From Trichoplusia ni (lineage: Eukaryota > Arthropoda > Insecta > Lepidoptera > Noctuidae): a stretch of 64,000 nt of DNA. Position numbers and translations under genes: made by a program. The stretch spans positions 3,193,673-3,257,672 of the forward strand of contig NC_039501.1 in the NCBI RefSeq assembly GCF_003590095.1. Reading direction: 5' to 3'. The notes under the pieces are model-generated. The model made no database searches, was not told the DNA's origin, and was given only the letters and a program-made list of their open reading frames with translations. Positions 1-10,924 of the stretch are shown here, piece after piece; the stretch's first letter is position 1, and every line of letters begins with the position of its first letter.

Positions 1-325
1 CACAGACAGACAGGCAGGCAGATATGTCAAAGTTATAAACCCCTCTTTTTGGGATTAAATAAGAAAAAGTCATTAAAACAGCTGTGAAATATTTGACACC
101 AGGATAGTATCGTAAACGATGAAATGTGTTTGATTCAAACATTTGATAGTCTTTGGGCCGCTCAAGATTCATTATAATTTAGAAAAAAAAACAAGCTTAA
201 AATGTAAAAAAAAGTGTTTCATTTTCAATGTTGCATTACATTTTTTCGATGATCGTTATTATTAAACTTCATAGTTTTTCACATCTTGAAAATCACGCAG
301 ACGAAGTCGCGGGCAACAGCTAGTA
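1..325 (+). repeat. Interspersed repeat remnant, 5' end outside window
   Basis: The window opens inside a repeat: the CAGACAGACAGGCAGGCAG tract followed by ATATGTCAAAGTTATAA is typical of old lepidopteran elements. The right end GCGGGCAACAGCTAGTA (to about 325) is the terminus shared by many lepidopteran SINE/LINE-tail repeats, and its reverse complement starts the repeats at 17854, 51220 and 54188. The middle is degenerate and no open frame is present. These may be two fragments rather than one element. Confidence 0.5.
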
Positions 326-517
326 ATACATAAAAAAACAACGTTAACCTCCTTATTGTTCCTATAAACCCATTTAAACAGCTCTACCTTTAGCTTAAGT
401 ACGGTACAGTAACAAAAACCAACGATTATCGACCTTCTTAAAAATCAATTCCACCTTCAAGTAACATGGTACTTGGAATTGAAATCAAGGACCGTATACT
501 TGATCCAAGACATGAGG

Positions 518-573
518 TGGGAGAGCGAGATAGCACTCTACAGAGCATAGAGCGGCCTCTCACTTCCACATCT
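518..573. repeat. Foldback hairpin motif, copy 1
   Basis: Imperfect inverted repeat. The left arm is GTGGGAGAGCGAGATAGCA and the right arm is TAGAGCGGCCTCTCACTTCCAC, which pair through GTGG, GAGA and CTCTA blocks. It belongs to the dispersed AAGCGAGA/TCTCGCTT hairpin set found elsewhere in the window. The copy is short and old, with no target duplication visible. Confidence 0.5.
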
Positions 574-892
574 GTAACCGTCTTGGTTTAGAAGTTGGGC
601 CCCTAGCAATATACTCGCACGGTATCATTCCCAATGAATTATTCAAGTGTCGCTCTACAAACGATCTGCCAACATCGACGTTACAACTTAATGCCTTAAT
701 TTCTATTAGCATGTGGCTGTAATTTACAGCCCACGTGAGGGACGAATTAATTTATATTTGAATAGATCTTACGAGTTGTGGGGATGTTAGTCGTTTTATT
801 GTTTTTATTTCTCTCAAGCAACTTAATGTATAAGTGTCGGTAAAACATAAAATTGAAAAGTCAGTACTGACGCCAGTCAGGCGTATTTCAAA

Positions 893-914
893 AAAGAGAG
901 CGAGAGAGAGAGAT
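893..914. repeat. Short (GA)n microsatellite
   Basis: A GA-rich simple repeat (GAGAGCGAGAGAGAGAGA) with one interrupting C. Nothing coding overlaps it. Confidence 0.7.
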
Positions 915-1383
915 TTTCAAAAAGAGACGGACAGAAAAAGAGTTATTTCGCCTTAAAACTTTAACTTATAATATTAATATAAGTGGGGTTTTAAATATTA
1001 AATACATAGAAGATTTATTTCATTGACATTTCATTTAAACCAAAAATCAATGTTTTTCAACTTCAATTTAAACAAAACCCATGAAAAAATCAGTCAAGAT
1101 TTTCTTAAACAATTTTCCTCTAATTTAACTAAAACCTAACTTGAATCGACTTTCCCTACTCCAAGAAACTAGATAAAGGTAGTTCAATTCCATTAAAAGT
1201 TGTAAGGTCAAGTAGTAGTTAACCTGAACTGACCTTTTGAATATCGACGTTGAGTGTCAAATATACTTAGTGACGTTATAACTTAACTGCACCCAAAGGA
1301 GGTTCATGTGTACTTGAATATTTATTTGGAATGCTTTGTTTGAAAGGTAGGTCGAATATTACCGAAGAGCTCAAGTACTCAAT

Positions 1384-1629
1384 CCCCACTTATATTATAA
1401 ATGCGAAAGTAACTCTGTCTGTCCGTCCGTCTTTTTGTCTGTCTGCCTGTCTGTCTGTTACGCTTTCACGTCTAAACCACTGAACTGATTATAATGAAAT
1501 TTGGTACAGAGATAGAGTTGACTTTGAGAAAGAAAATAGGATAGTTTTTATCCCGGACTTTTGAAGAGTTCTCTTGGAAACGCGATATAACTGACCTCGA
1601 CGCGGGCGAAGCCGCGGGCGAATAGCCAT
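1384..1629 (+). mobile_element. Lepidopteran SINE-like element with 8-bp target duplication
   Basis: The element starts CCCCACTTATATTATAAATG, carries a GTCTGTCTGTCC-type tract, then TTACGCTTTCACGTCTAAAC and ATGAAATTTGGTACAGAGAT, and ends GCGGGCGAAGCCGCGGGCGA. This layout is that of an abundant non-autonomous lepidopteran repeat (Metulj-like, a name given from memory). It is flanked by perfect direct repeats TACTCAAT at 1376-1383 and 1630-1637, which sets both ends. No coding capacity. Confidence 0.8.
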
Positions 1630-1637
1630 TACTCAAT

Positions 1638-2799
1638 ACTTTATTTACACGTAGATTTGTTTTAATTGTGAATGAGATACTGAGTGTCTACACGAATACG
1701 TAATAAGAAATAGTAGAAGGTACAAGTATTTAAATTTAATTTTAAATTTGGTTTTGTAGATTTCAAGGGATTTTAGTTGGTAGATTACTAGAGTTTTGTG
1801 GAATAAGTGACATTGTTAAATAAAATAATGTATATATAAAGCGAAGATATAGTTTACAATTCATTTTGACTTTAAGATTTTCAGATACATAGCAGACCAT
1901 TCAGCTTTAAACTAATACATTTATTTTAATGAAGATTTATAATAAGTTTTTTTTAACTTCCTTGTTATACTATTCTACACAAAAGCTCTACTTTGAAGTG
2001 GGTTAATATTAAAGACATATAAATTGAATAACTACAAGAGAAAACTACTGCAGTTTTAACGAGGTTAGCATACTACAGTGGTTTTCTTTTGATTCCATTG
2101 TTAGAACTATGAACTGAGGAAACTCGATTTATTTTAACAATCACTTTTTTATATTGAAGTGTGGCATGTTATGATTAGTTTATTTAAAAAAAAATATTAT
2201 TCTTAATTATTACTTTATTATCTTAGTAAGATAATGCTCTATCAAAAACCTTATCGTTTTGCCGTATTTTGTTTTTTTGGATTAACTTCATCGTGTAGAA
2301 GTGTAATTACTACAATTAGTGTATAATTAGTAATAACAGATATAAATAATAATTAACACAGACTTCTTCGCGTAAATTGGTATTTTTTTATTTGAACTTT
2401 GTTAAAGTATGATTGAACACAATATTAACTCATTTATGTTCATAAAAATAAGTGATAAATACCCAAAAAATATAATTAAACATCTTTAATCTCTAAGATT
2501 TTTACACCAAAAACCCTTGAAGTGCAACTAGTCTTACCAAATACTCCTGCAAATAACGCCCGTCTTTACACAAACGGCTAATGTTCTCAATGGCTATCAA
2601 CCTCAAGAGAGGCTAACGGCTAACCTCTTAAACATAAAACCCCGACGACTGTCCTTTCGAAAGCTCTTTTATTTTCGGCCAATGATGGAATTAGGATTGC
2701 GATGATGGATTAGGCAAGACGTGTTTTTGGTGTTTTGGTTAACATACATGTGACTAAATAAGGTATATTTTTATTATCGTTGTGTTTTAATAGTATTAA
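1638..2799. other. AT-rich non-coding stretch
   Basis: No coding, RNA gene or clear repeat was recognised. The sequence is strongly AT-rich with poly-A and poly-T runs, as expected of intron or intergenic DNA. Confidence 0.6.
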
Positions 2800-2800
2800 G

Positions 2801-2935
2801 TACTATCATCATTCCCCTGCCCTTATCCCAATTATAATTCGGGGTCGGCGCAATATGTCTTTTCTCCCGTACCTTTCTATCTCACGCTATCGCAGAAAAA
2901 ACACTCTTTGCAGCCTTATCGTCTTTAAACGTCAT
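2801..2935 (-). repeat. SINE/LINE tail remnant
   Basis: On the + strand it reads ATCATCATTCCCCTGCCC then TTATCCCAATTATAA and GGGGTCGGCG. This is the reverse of a common lepidopteran repeat 3' tail (CGACCCC...GGGCA...ATGATGAT). The far end is diffuse. The short frame across it is not a gene. Confidence 0.45.
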
Positions 2936-3196
2936 ATTAGCTATTGTCGCAAAAAAATTGATTCGTTGTAAAAAAATATTGAGACAAGGGAATTTATTGA
3001 TTGTGTCACGTGGGGTTTTACAAACATTCTAGTCACGCTCATTACTTTCATCGATGAAGATAAATAAAATGAAGCTTGATGTCTGAAGAGCATTTCAAAA
3101 TTATGCGAACCAATGTAACAGCTACACATATGACACAGGTTTAATACCGATAAAATACTTAAAATAAAATCCACTTTCATCTAAAGCATAAAATAT

Positions 3197-3252
3197 GTTT
3201 TCCAGCTTTAACGTGCAAAATCAAAGGATTTTGCACGTTAAAGCTGGAAAAC
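3197..3252. repeat. Perfect 26-bp hairpin with 4-nt loop
   Basis: The left arm (3197-3222, begins GTTTTCCAGCTTTAACG) is the exact reverse complement of the right arm (3227-3252, ends AAGCTGGAAAAC). Only AAAG separates them. There are no bulges or mismatches in 26 pairs. No target duplication is visible. It may be a young palindrome from template switching, the snap-back end of an element, or an RNA hairpin precursor; the sequence alone does not decide. Confidence 0.9.
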
Positions 3253-3346
3253 CACCTCTTACGAGCAAATGAAAACCCCGAGTTAAAAATAACGTTGCAT
3301 CGTCAACAGCCGGCCTGCCACCAGGTTTCAAACCGACAGTATCAAA

Positions 3347-3410
3347 GATGAGGGAAAGAGACGGTGCTCAACGCGATGTAGAGTGCTTTCTCGCTTCCAC
3401 ACAGCTGTAG
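3347..3410. repeat. Foldback hairpin motif, copy 2
   Basis: The left arm GAGGGAAAGAGACGGTGCTC pairs imperfectly with the right arm GAGTGCTTTCTCGCTTCCAC. It has the same AAG-GAGA / TCTC-CTT symmetry as the copy at 518. The sequence before it (CCGGCCTGCCACC) is unusually GC-rich for the window. Confidence 0.5.
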
Positions 3411-3948
3411 TACTACTCTAAGGGCCGGAAAGCCCCCCGGGAGTAACAGGTTGCAAGTTTATCCGTTACCTAGTGACCCATTTATTCTAATTGACTCTTA
3501 GAATTTCTCGAGACATCCGATACCGCTGTTTATACTTCCCGTGCTGAGTAAAATAAGACTTTAATTTGAAATACGTCGAGTATTTTTAAGTGACTATAAA
3601 AAGGAAGAGTTTCTGTTTCGGTCTACTCAATAGTGTTATTTTAAGTAACCATAAATAATTAATAAATTAATAAAATATTTATGATAGAACCTTTTTTTTT
3701 CCTTACTGTTGTGCTTCTAACTGTGCTGTTGTAGATCAGAATATTTCACGTAGGTATAAGTTATGTGCTGATTTAGGCTGGTGTCAGTAGGGTGTGCGAT
3801 AGAATGCTGTGTAATACACACCAACCAAATGTAGTAAACGTAGTACGGTGATTTAGTTTAGGCAATAAGAGACTCACACTTGTCCGAGGAGGCAGGTGAC
3901 CATGTGTTTCTCTGCCTAACCAAAAAAGTATGTTGTTTTTATAATATC

Positions 3949-4101
3949 GACGGCAAGGGTAGGCGAGTGGTTGAGGTCACCACGCCAAACCCAATAAGCG
4001 AGTTAGTGTCTAAGTGTATTTGCACATGTGACTTGAATGCTTCTGAAACAATCCGCTTCACAAGGATGAAATTCCTTACTGCAGGACTCGTTATTTTTTA
4101 A
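3949..4101 (+). mobile_element. tRNA-derived SINE, partial copy
   Basis: It contains GAGTGGTTGAGGTCACCACG (the A-box-side head of the family) and then jumps to the tail: TGTCTAAGTGTATTTGCACA, TGACTTGAATG, CACAAGGATGAAATTCCTTA and GGACTCGTT. The B-box part present in the copy at 57502 is deleted, so the promoter is broken. The open frame across it is not a gene. Confidence 0.75.
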
Positions 4102-4813
4102 TAAAGAAAAATGTATTATGCAGTAATCTAAAAACATTAAACAACTTTTGCCCTAATTTTATTTAAGTGTTCTTTACTTTCATAGCACTTTTCGCCGGCT
4201 ATTGTAGTTTATATTAATAAAAGAGAGCTTTTGATTACAATGAATTAAGAAGGGTAGGGTAACCTTTTCTTAGTAATGTTAAGTTCGCAGCGAAGAAATT
4301 AAATTCCTTGTAGGTTTGAAGTCAAGATGAAACGGAACTTAGAATTTACTTTAACTTGGATAGCATTTTCTTAACTTGTAGGTTTAAAATAGCCTTATAT
4401 TTTGAAAAAGAGAATCTTGAAAATATGTCATGCATTTTCTTTTATAAAATTTTAGCTACAATGATAACTTTCATGAAGTTTTAAGGCTTTCATTTATACA
4501 TACGTCCTTATTTATTGACACTTGTTAAATTATATTCAGTTCATTATCATTATCAACTCTACCTGAGATCATTATTGAACTACATCCAACTATCAAACTT
4601 CTGCCGAACGTAAACAAAATAATACGCAAACTTAGCAAATTGCAACCACTTCAGACATACAAGCTCGCTCTCCGCAAAAGTCCTGTAAACTCTACAAATT
4701 ATTGCAATTTATACAAATATTCTCAAGACCACTTTAAAGTTATAAGTTATATTTTGTAAATCTACTTGGCAATTCGGGTCAGAATACCTCCTAATACCTT
4801 TTAAAGAGCTACT

Positions 4814-4880
4814 ATTGTAGTGCAAGCGAGACAACGCCTTACACTTTGTAGAGCGCATCTCTTTTCCACAGTCAACAGTC
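4814..4880. repeat. Foldback hairpin motif, copy 3
   Basis: The left arm is TGCAAGCGAGACAACGCC and the right arm is TAGAGCGCATCTCTTTTCCAC. They pair through GTGGAAA/AAGCGAGA-type and CTCTAC-type blocks and belong to the same family as copies at 518, 3347, 30430 and 47002. Confidence 0.5.
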
Positions 4881-5290
4881 CGATTTTAAGTGGTGGTGAT
4901 AGGTAAAGGCCGACTAAGTCAAGAGGTTATCAAGTCGTTGCGACACACAGCCAAGCATCACTTATGCTTGTTCAAATTCTATCCTATGAGTGTTTCGAGG
5001 AGACAGTTCAAATGTCATTTGGTATATATTTCTAAATGTAGGTAGGTAGAGCATGTTTTGGGAGAAGGGGTTTTGTCTTACAGAATTATTGTGTGTTGAA
5101 TTATTAAGGCACCTTTGTCAGTATGTTACCAGAATTGATGTCATAAACGGTGATAAATAGACAGTTGATGTGACAGTGACAGCTAATGGAATGTTTTTGT
5201 TTATTACAATAAAATTGTTGATTAATGTTACTTATTTTTAAACAAAAAAAATATTTTTATATGTGTTAAGGAAACTTTTTACTAATGTTA

Positions 5291-5310
5291 ATTTTCTTTA
5301 CAGGTAATTT
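5291..5310 (+). promoter_or_regulatory. Candidate recursive splice site (weak)
   Basis: A pyrimidine-rich ATTTTCTTTACAG runs directly into GTAATT, giving an acceptor and donor with no exon between them (junction 5303/5304). In long insect introns such CAG|GTA sites can act as ratchet points. It is on the same strand as the exon at 25116 and upstream of it. The donor is only fair, and the motif can occur by chance in AT-rich DNA. Confidence 0.3.
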
Positions 5311-7585
5311 GCGATATTCGTCTTATCATATCAATACGTATGTATTAATGGCATTATAAAGATATTTTTTCAATTTATTTTCAAATGCTTTGTTACTTAT
5401 GAAATCAACAAATCGCTTCGAAACATTTGAGCTAGTCAATTAAAATTAACGATTGTAAGAAGCAAGTCTTTTGTGGTAAAAAAATGTGTCTATCCTTATT
5501 CGTGGGCAAATATTTATGTCTAAGTTCTAGTAGAATATTTATCTCATAACAACACAACAACAAGAATAAAAAAAACTGACGATGACAACCTCTTTCAAAA
5601 AGTACAAACGGTACGTAAGAACTGTTACTATGCCGGTATTCTGACAAAAAATGATCGTTATATATATGTCGGCGTAGCTCTCTTTTGGGTGTCAGGATAG
5701 CCGACATCGGGATAGGGTATTCAATAAAACACACATTCACGCCTCATTATCTCATTATCGTTTAATCCTAACCCTATCTAGACATATTCCCAACAACGCC
5801 CGCCCGTCACCGCTTGCTAAGCGAACTATTTTTCACCAATGAGGTTTTAATTATGATTTAGTTATTTATTCTCATGCTCATCTCCGACATATATATATGC
5901 TTTTTGTAGAATATTGAAACAAAAGATGTATGAAACAAATGAAATAAAAGCCAGTGCGCGCTCTTGACTGTTATACGAGTACCTGTACTTCATAATACAA
6001 TAAAATAAATTGACATCTCTATCGCTGTGATGTATGATTTTTATGTGGTTCAGGCATATATCGGGTGCTAATCATGTGGGTTAAAAATAAAGGCAAATAT
6101 AAGTATTCGCATATTATTCATAAACAAACATAGTTAAATAAAGGTACTTTAATTGTTATTAAAGATTAGCAGTCTGTTTGTCTGTAAGTTTGTTTGGACA
6201 GCTGAAATTGACAAATGTTATATTCTTGTAAACGGCAAACGTAAGCACAACGCGCTGCTAGGAAGTCTGTTGCGCCGCTTCTTCTCTCGCAGCTGTAGTA
6301 CTTTGGAAATGGTGATGGGTGGGCAAAATGGGTGCTGTATCATGTAATATAACTAGAAAATAAAACATTAGTTAGTTAGTAAGCTAATTTGAATAAAAGT
6401 CATGATTTTCACAACAAAAACTAAAAACGTATTACTCTAAAAATTACTTATTAATTCTAGATTTTACTCGAATCCGACCTGTAAAAAGCAACATCTTCGA
6501 AGGCTCTTAGATCTAAAAATAAACACATAAGGAACCGATCAATATGTTATTAACAAGACATATTTATACGGCGCCATTGTCAATGCTCCGTCACATTTCG
6601 ATCTCCGGCTTTTTTAGCCGACGTCCACAGGAAATTACTAGCCGCATTCATTCTGCAATTGAATATAATATTGAGAATCAAACTTAATATTGAGGTCCTT
6701 AAATATCTAAGTTTTGCTACGATTGAGTAATGCAAATTAAGTAGCGAGTGAATTTAAACATAAAAAAATATTATAATTTGATAAATCAAAATTTACAAAA
6801 AATGTTGAAAATTTGACACGAATTGTGCTTTTTCCTAAACACTTAAAATTGACGAATCACTTCAAAATTAAGATGAGTTTGTGACTAAAATGATACATAG
6901 AAGTGACGTCACGCTTATATTCACAGTAATTTGATCAATTAACATTTAGTCGTCAAAAGTAAACATACGTTTTCAATATTATTCATTAAACTTATGATTA
7001 CTTGATGGACAAAATACACAATATATACAAAATGCTGTAAATATCGATATTGTCCCTCCAAAATGTTAAGTCATTAATCATGCTTTCCCAACAGCACGGA
7101 TAACCAAGTTAAATGAGCTACCATGCCAAGGACAAATTTCTTTGAGGTAAAATGTTTAGATGTACCAAGGGCACACGGTGCAGGATGAAACGAAGTACCT
7201 TGTGATGAATTAATGAAGAAAATGTCATATTTTTTGAGTTATAATTTGTTTTTATGGTTTGCTTTCTATAAGACAGATAGGGAGAAAGAGAGAGACAGAA
7301 AAGAAAAACACGAGCATATAAGCCGCATGACTTGCAACTGAAAGCAAAAAGTGTCCTTACAACTTTTCGTATTTTTCCGACTAGCCCATTTTCGAGTAAC
7401 TGCGTTCTAAAAAACTAACCTCTAATTGATAATTGTCTGTCTCAATTACTGGACAATTAAAAAAAAACCTTAAGAAATCTGTTTCTTAAAACAAGAAGTG
7501 TATCTAAAAAATGTATTATAGCTTTCTCGTATTGTATTTTAAGATTGCCAACGCGTGGGTAAGAATTAATTAAATTGTATAATTA

Positions 7586-7807
7586 ATTTTTATATATCAG
7601 TAATTTGTATTTGTTTAATTTCTAATTATAATTTCATTTTCATTAAATAAAATTATTTTATAAATTTTATTATAAATTCAATTTATAAATTCAATTTCAT
7701 CACAATATTTGACCTTTGTGACATTTTCTTGACATTTTTATATATCAGTAATTTGTATTTGTTTAATTTCTAATTATAATTTCATTTTCATTAAATAAAA
7801 TTATTTT
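7586..7807 (+). repeat. Perfect 74-bp direct duplication, 148-bp period
   Basis: Positions 7586-7659 and 7734-7807 are identical over 74 bases (both start ATTTTTATATATCAGTAATT). They are separated by a 74-base spacer that itself contains TATAAATTCAATT twice. Perfect identity implies a recent event or an assembly duplication. Confidence 0.9.
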
Positions 7808-8145
7808 GAATGTAATTGATATTTGTGGTGTAAGATAATAAGACCTAAAAAAATCTGTAAACTTTTTATATGGGTTATGGACCTGAAATAAATGATTTTT
7901 ATTTATTTATTATTTATAATCATTTTGAAATATTAAACATCTTATTTTCCTGAAATTGTATAAATAGAAAAGTGAGTTGGCGAGTCTATTTATAACAGCG
8001 TTTTTGGCTCTCATTTAAGACAAATTCTGAGTTGGAGAAAACTTGTGTGGATTTCTTACGAATAGGAATTTAATTTGCTGGGCACATTATTATACAGTAA
8101 AAGTTTATCTGTAGATTCGAAATTTGATATATTATAAAATACTAC

Positions 8146-8400
8146 CTATTGCCCGCGACTTCGTCCGCGTGGTTAGAAGATAAGTTATGATTTATACCTG
8201 CCCTGTTTTGTCCACATTTTCCATTGTATCTTCGCTCCTATTCGTCGCAGCATGATGACTAATAAATATAGCCTAAAGCCTTCCTCGATGAATGGTCTAT
8301 TCAACACAAAAATAATTTTTCAATTTGAACCAGTAGTTCCTGAGATTAGCGGGTTCAAACTAACAAACAAACTCTTCAGCTTTATATCTTCTTCTAATAT
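8146..8400 (-). mobile_element. TTGCCCGCGACTTCGTCC repeat family, copy 1
   Basis: It reads TTGCCCGCGACTTCGTCCGC, TCCACATTTTCCATTGTATC, TAGCCTAAAGCCTTCCTCGA, CCTGAGATTAGCGGGTTC and TCTTCAGCTTTATAT. The same order occurs at 17854, 51220 and 54188. By comparison with related lepidopteran repeats the transcribed strand should be minus (the other end reads GCGGGCAACAGCTAGTA), which is an inference. Non-coding. Confidence 0.75.
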
Positions 8401-8720
8401 ATAAAATTCCCGTGTCACGATGTTAGTTACCGTACTCCTCCGAAACGGTTCGACCGATTTTTATGAAATTTTGTATACATATTGTGTAAGTCTGAGAACA
8501 GAACAACATCTATTTTTCATTATTAAATGATGTACTCCGGACTCCGGTTGGGTCCGAAACTAGTCGGGCTACCCCGATAAATACGCGTGAGTAAACCGTT
8601 ACATCATTTAATAATGAATCATTCTCACGACAGTTACTATCAAAATCTATTTTTCATACCCCTAAGTGTTAAGGGTTGCTCACACTAAAAAAAATTATTT
8701 TATTTTTTGGATGATTTTTT
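8401..8720 (+). repeat. LINE-tail-like repeat split by a later insertion
   Basis: ATTCCCGTGTCACGATGTTA, TACTCCTCCGAAACGG and GATTTTTATGAAATTTTG lead to ATCTATTTTTCAT. After the inserted 8521-8644 segment it resumes as ATACCCCTAAGTGTTAAGGG. The same family occurs at about 45355 (ACTCCTCCGAAATGG). It is the older host of the nested insertion. Confidence 0.65.
8521..8644 (+). mobile_element. Snap-back insertion with 13-bp target duplication
   Basis: A 124-bp insert flanked by ATCTATTTTTCAT at 8508-8520 and 8645-8657. The body has ACTCCGGTTGGGTCCGAAAC, TAGTCGGGCTACCCCGATAA and CGTGAGTAAACCGTTACATC. Its first bases TATTAAATGATGTA (8521-8534) are the exact reverse complement of 8600-8613. Related copies are at 17052, 44308 and 54820. 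The long target duplication suggests an RNA-mediated (LINE-driven) insertion rather than a cut-and-paste element. Confidence 0.8.
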
Positions 8721-9504
8721 TTTATAATGTGTCATTAAAAATACTCACAAGTAGAAATATTAAAAGATCGAAACCGATTCGATTTTACAAATATTAGAGA
8801 ACAAAAAAAATACCTTTTAACAAAAACATTCCATGCCGCGTCTATTCTATTCTGAACTCTATACAAATTTGAGTCAGCTAAGTAGACTAATCTGGACATT
8901 TCATATAATATAACAAATCATTCCACTTACTTTCGCCCATGGCGTCGCTTACATCATAGTAACTGTTGATTGCTTCCATTTATGAGTTATGTGCGTACAG
9001 AAATAATTTATTAGGCAAAAAAAAGTTTGCTGGGTCAGCTAGTATTAGTATAGATTTAATTCGAAAATATCACAAAATCTACCAGCTTTACTGTTTGTGT
9101 TTCATAAGTTTTTACGCAAAATCATTTCAATGGATTTCAAAAAAGATTTGTATATTACTAGTTAAGTTTAAGTTTAGTTAAACTTGCTAGTTGAGCAAAT
9201 TCCTCCCTAACCTCTAATCTTCCACTTATTACTCTCATAAGATAACCAGAATAAAAAACAAAAAACCAACACAAACGGCCTCAAATCAAAGCCTGCACGT
9301 TACTTGATAAACAAACGTAATTAGAGTTTAATAAAAGATGTGCTTCTGTAAATACCAAGGCTGGCCATTATCCATCCTCGTACAATATGTATAGGCGAGG
9401 TCAACCTCAACTGTCATTAATGGAGTTAATTTACTTTTGTTGTGAGGGAAAGGTCGCCTTTCAGGCTTACTTGTATAGGTTTTATTGTCATACTTTCTTT
9501 AGAG
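8721..9504. other. AT-rich non-coding stretch
   Basis: No gene or repeat family was recognised with confidence. The open frame at 8966-9181 has no family features. Confidence 0.55.
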
Positions 9505-10060
9505 TTCCGTAATGGTTGGAAAATGAAATCCTATTACTGATACTCCTCTGATTGTTTTTCGTCCGTAGCAGGCTGTATCTCATAAACCGTGATAGTTAGA
9601 CAGTTAATTTTTTCACTTATAATAGCGGCGACGGCTGTGCTATAACCGCATAAGTGATTCGATCACAGGTTAAGCTATGCTTGACGCGGTTGGTCCGTAG
9701 ATGGGTGACCATCTTTGTCATAGCGAGTTCCTCCGTGTTTCAGAAGGCAACAACGTTAAATTGTGGGTCCCGGCTGTTATTCCTACATCTTTGACAGTCG
9801 TTACAGGTAGTCAGAAGCTTGAAAAAGTCTGACAGCCAGTCTAACCAAGGGGTGTCGTGGTGTTGCCCAGGTAACTAGGTTGAGGAGCTCAGATAGGCAG
9901 TCGCTCCTTGTAAAACACAGGTACTCAGCTGAAACAGGTTGGACTGGTAGCCGACCCCAACATAGTTGGGAAAAGGCTAGGCTGATGATCATGATGAATA
10001 GCGGCGATAGAAATACTCTATCGCTGTTATAATAAAACACTCTAAAGATAAAGATTGAGC
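9505..10060 (+). repeat. GGTTCCGTA-type element split by a 5S-SINE
   Basis: GTTCCGTAATGG, CCTATTACTGATACTCC, GTCCGTAGCAGGCTGTATCT, CATAAACCGTGATAGTTAGA and CAGTTAATTTTTTCAC follow the order of the widespread lepidopteran TAGGGTTCCGTA repeat. After the SINE at 9632-9996 the element resumes with AATAGCGGCGATAGAAATAC. The SINE is therefore younger. Confidence 0.65.
9632..9996 (+). mobile_element. 5S rRNA-derived SINE (HaSE3-like), copy 1
   Basis: The first part is 5S-like: GATTCGATCACAGGTTAAGC, GACGCGGTTGGTCCGTAG and ATGGGTGACC align with the middle of insect 5S rRNA, which carries the internal RNA polymerase III promoter. The body has TTGTGGGTCCCGGCTGTTAT, TCTGACAGCCAGTCTAACCA and TGGACTGGTAGCCGACCCCA, and the tail is GGCTGATGATCATGATG. 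Perfect 11-bp target duplications AATAGCGGCGA lie at 9621-9631 and 9997-10007. The layout matches the 5S-derived SINE known from Helicoverpa (name from memory). Frames inside it are not genes. Confidence 0.9.
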
Positions 10061-10924
10061 TTTAGCAATAGTTGTAACTTCCTCCAGTCAAAAAAAGTTT
10101 TCTCTAATGGTTTGGCATAACTGATGACGAGGGACATTTAATCAAAATATTCAAGATGATTCTCGGAAAGTTGGTAACACTGTAAACGAGGAAAACGTTG
10201 GAGTAGGGAATATGAATAGGCCAATTATAAGTGCATTTAGCTAAACGTTGGCCAATTTGTAGCTACCTATTTGTTTCTAATATCGTATACTTTTTCCAGT
10301 TATTAATAGATAAATAACTGGATAAAGGAATTCTGAGCTGAGTATATAAAACTTTAATTGCATTGAACTTTCTTATTTATGATGTGACAACATCTTATAA
10401 TTCGATAGAGCCGGCTGCACGCACGAAAAAATGCGGCGTTACCTCGCTCTCAGGCGTTTCATTATCAATTGTTTTTTAATGCAAAATTGTAATCATTCCA
10501 TCAGTATTTTCTTATGATGTTGTTAAATTCAACTATCGTCAGTAAACCGACTTTTTAAGACAACCTAAAAATAAAAAATAGATATGAAAAATACTAAATT
10601 CCAAGCTTTTAATAGCCTCTCTGCTGCATAGCACAATCCTTATATCGGGTAACCAAGGCAAGCATCAATAAATGATGTAAACCAATCAGGGCTTTCCATA
10701 CAATATGCAGCAGTAACGAAGGGTTCGTTACATGAATAATTCTATGGATTCACATGTCCTTTGTATGATTTACATATACATGTTGGGTACCAATCATGTA
10801 TCTATGTGTAATATTAAATTATTCATCTGTTTTCAAGTTGAGAGTTAAAATAATGGCGTTAATAATTTCTGGAAACTTGAATGTATTTCTTTCTTCTTGT
10901 TTATTGCTATGGTAAAAACGGAAC

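Larger units (their letters stand above)
4102..8145. other. AT-rich non-coding block with small repeats
   Basis: No gene was recognised. Besides the hairpin copy at 4814, the splice-like site near 5303 and the duplication at 7586-7807, it holds AT-rich unique-looking DNA. Open frames at 5432-5740 (-) and 6153-6347 (+) show no domain, no codon pattern and no splice context. Confidence 0.6.

Noticed and set aside
6306..6350. ATGGGTGCTG as a first exon of the IQ gene
   Set aside because: The frame gives MGAVSC and stops quickly, without the MGC-type start or a donor site.
9660..9725. Possible 5S rRNA gene
   Set aside because: Only the middle of 5S is recognisable, the sequence is diverged, it is joined to a SINE body and tail, and it has its own target duplication.
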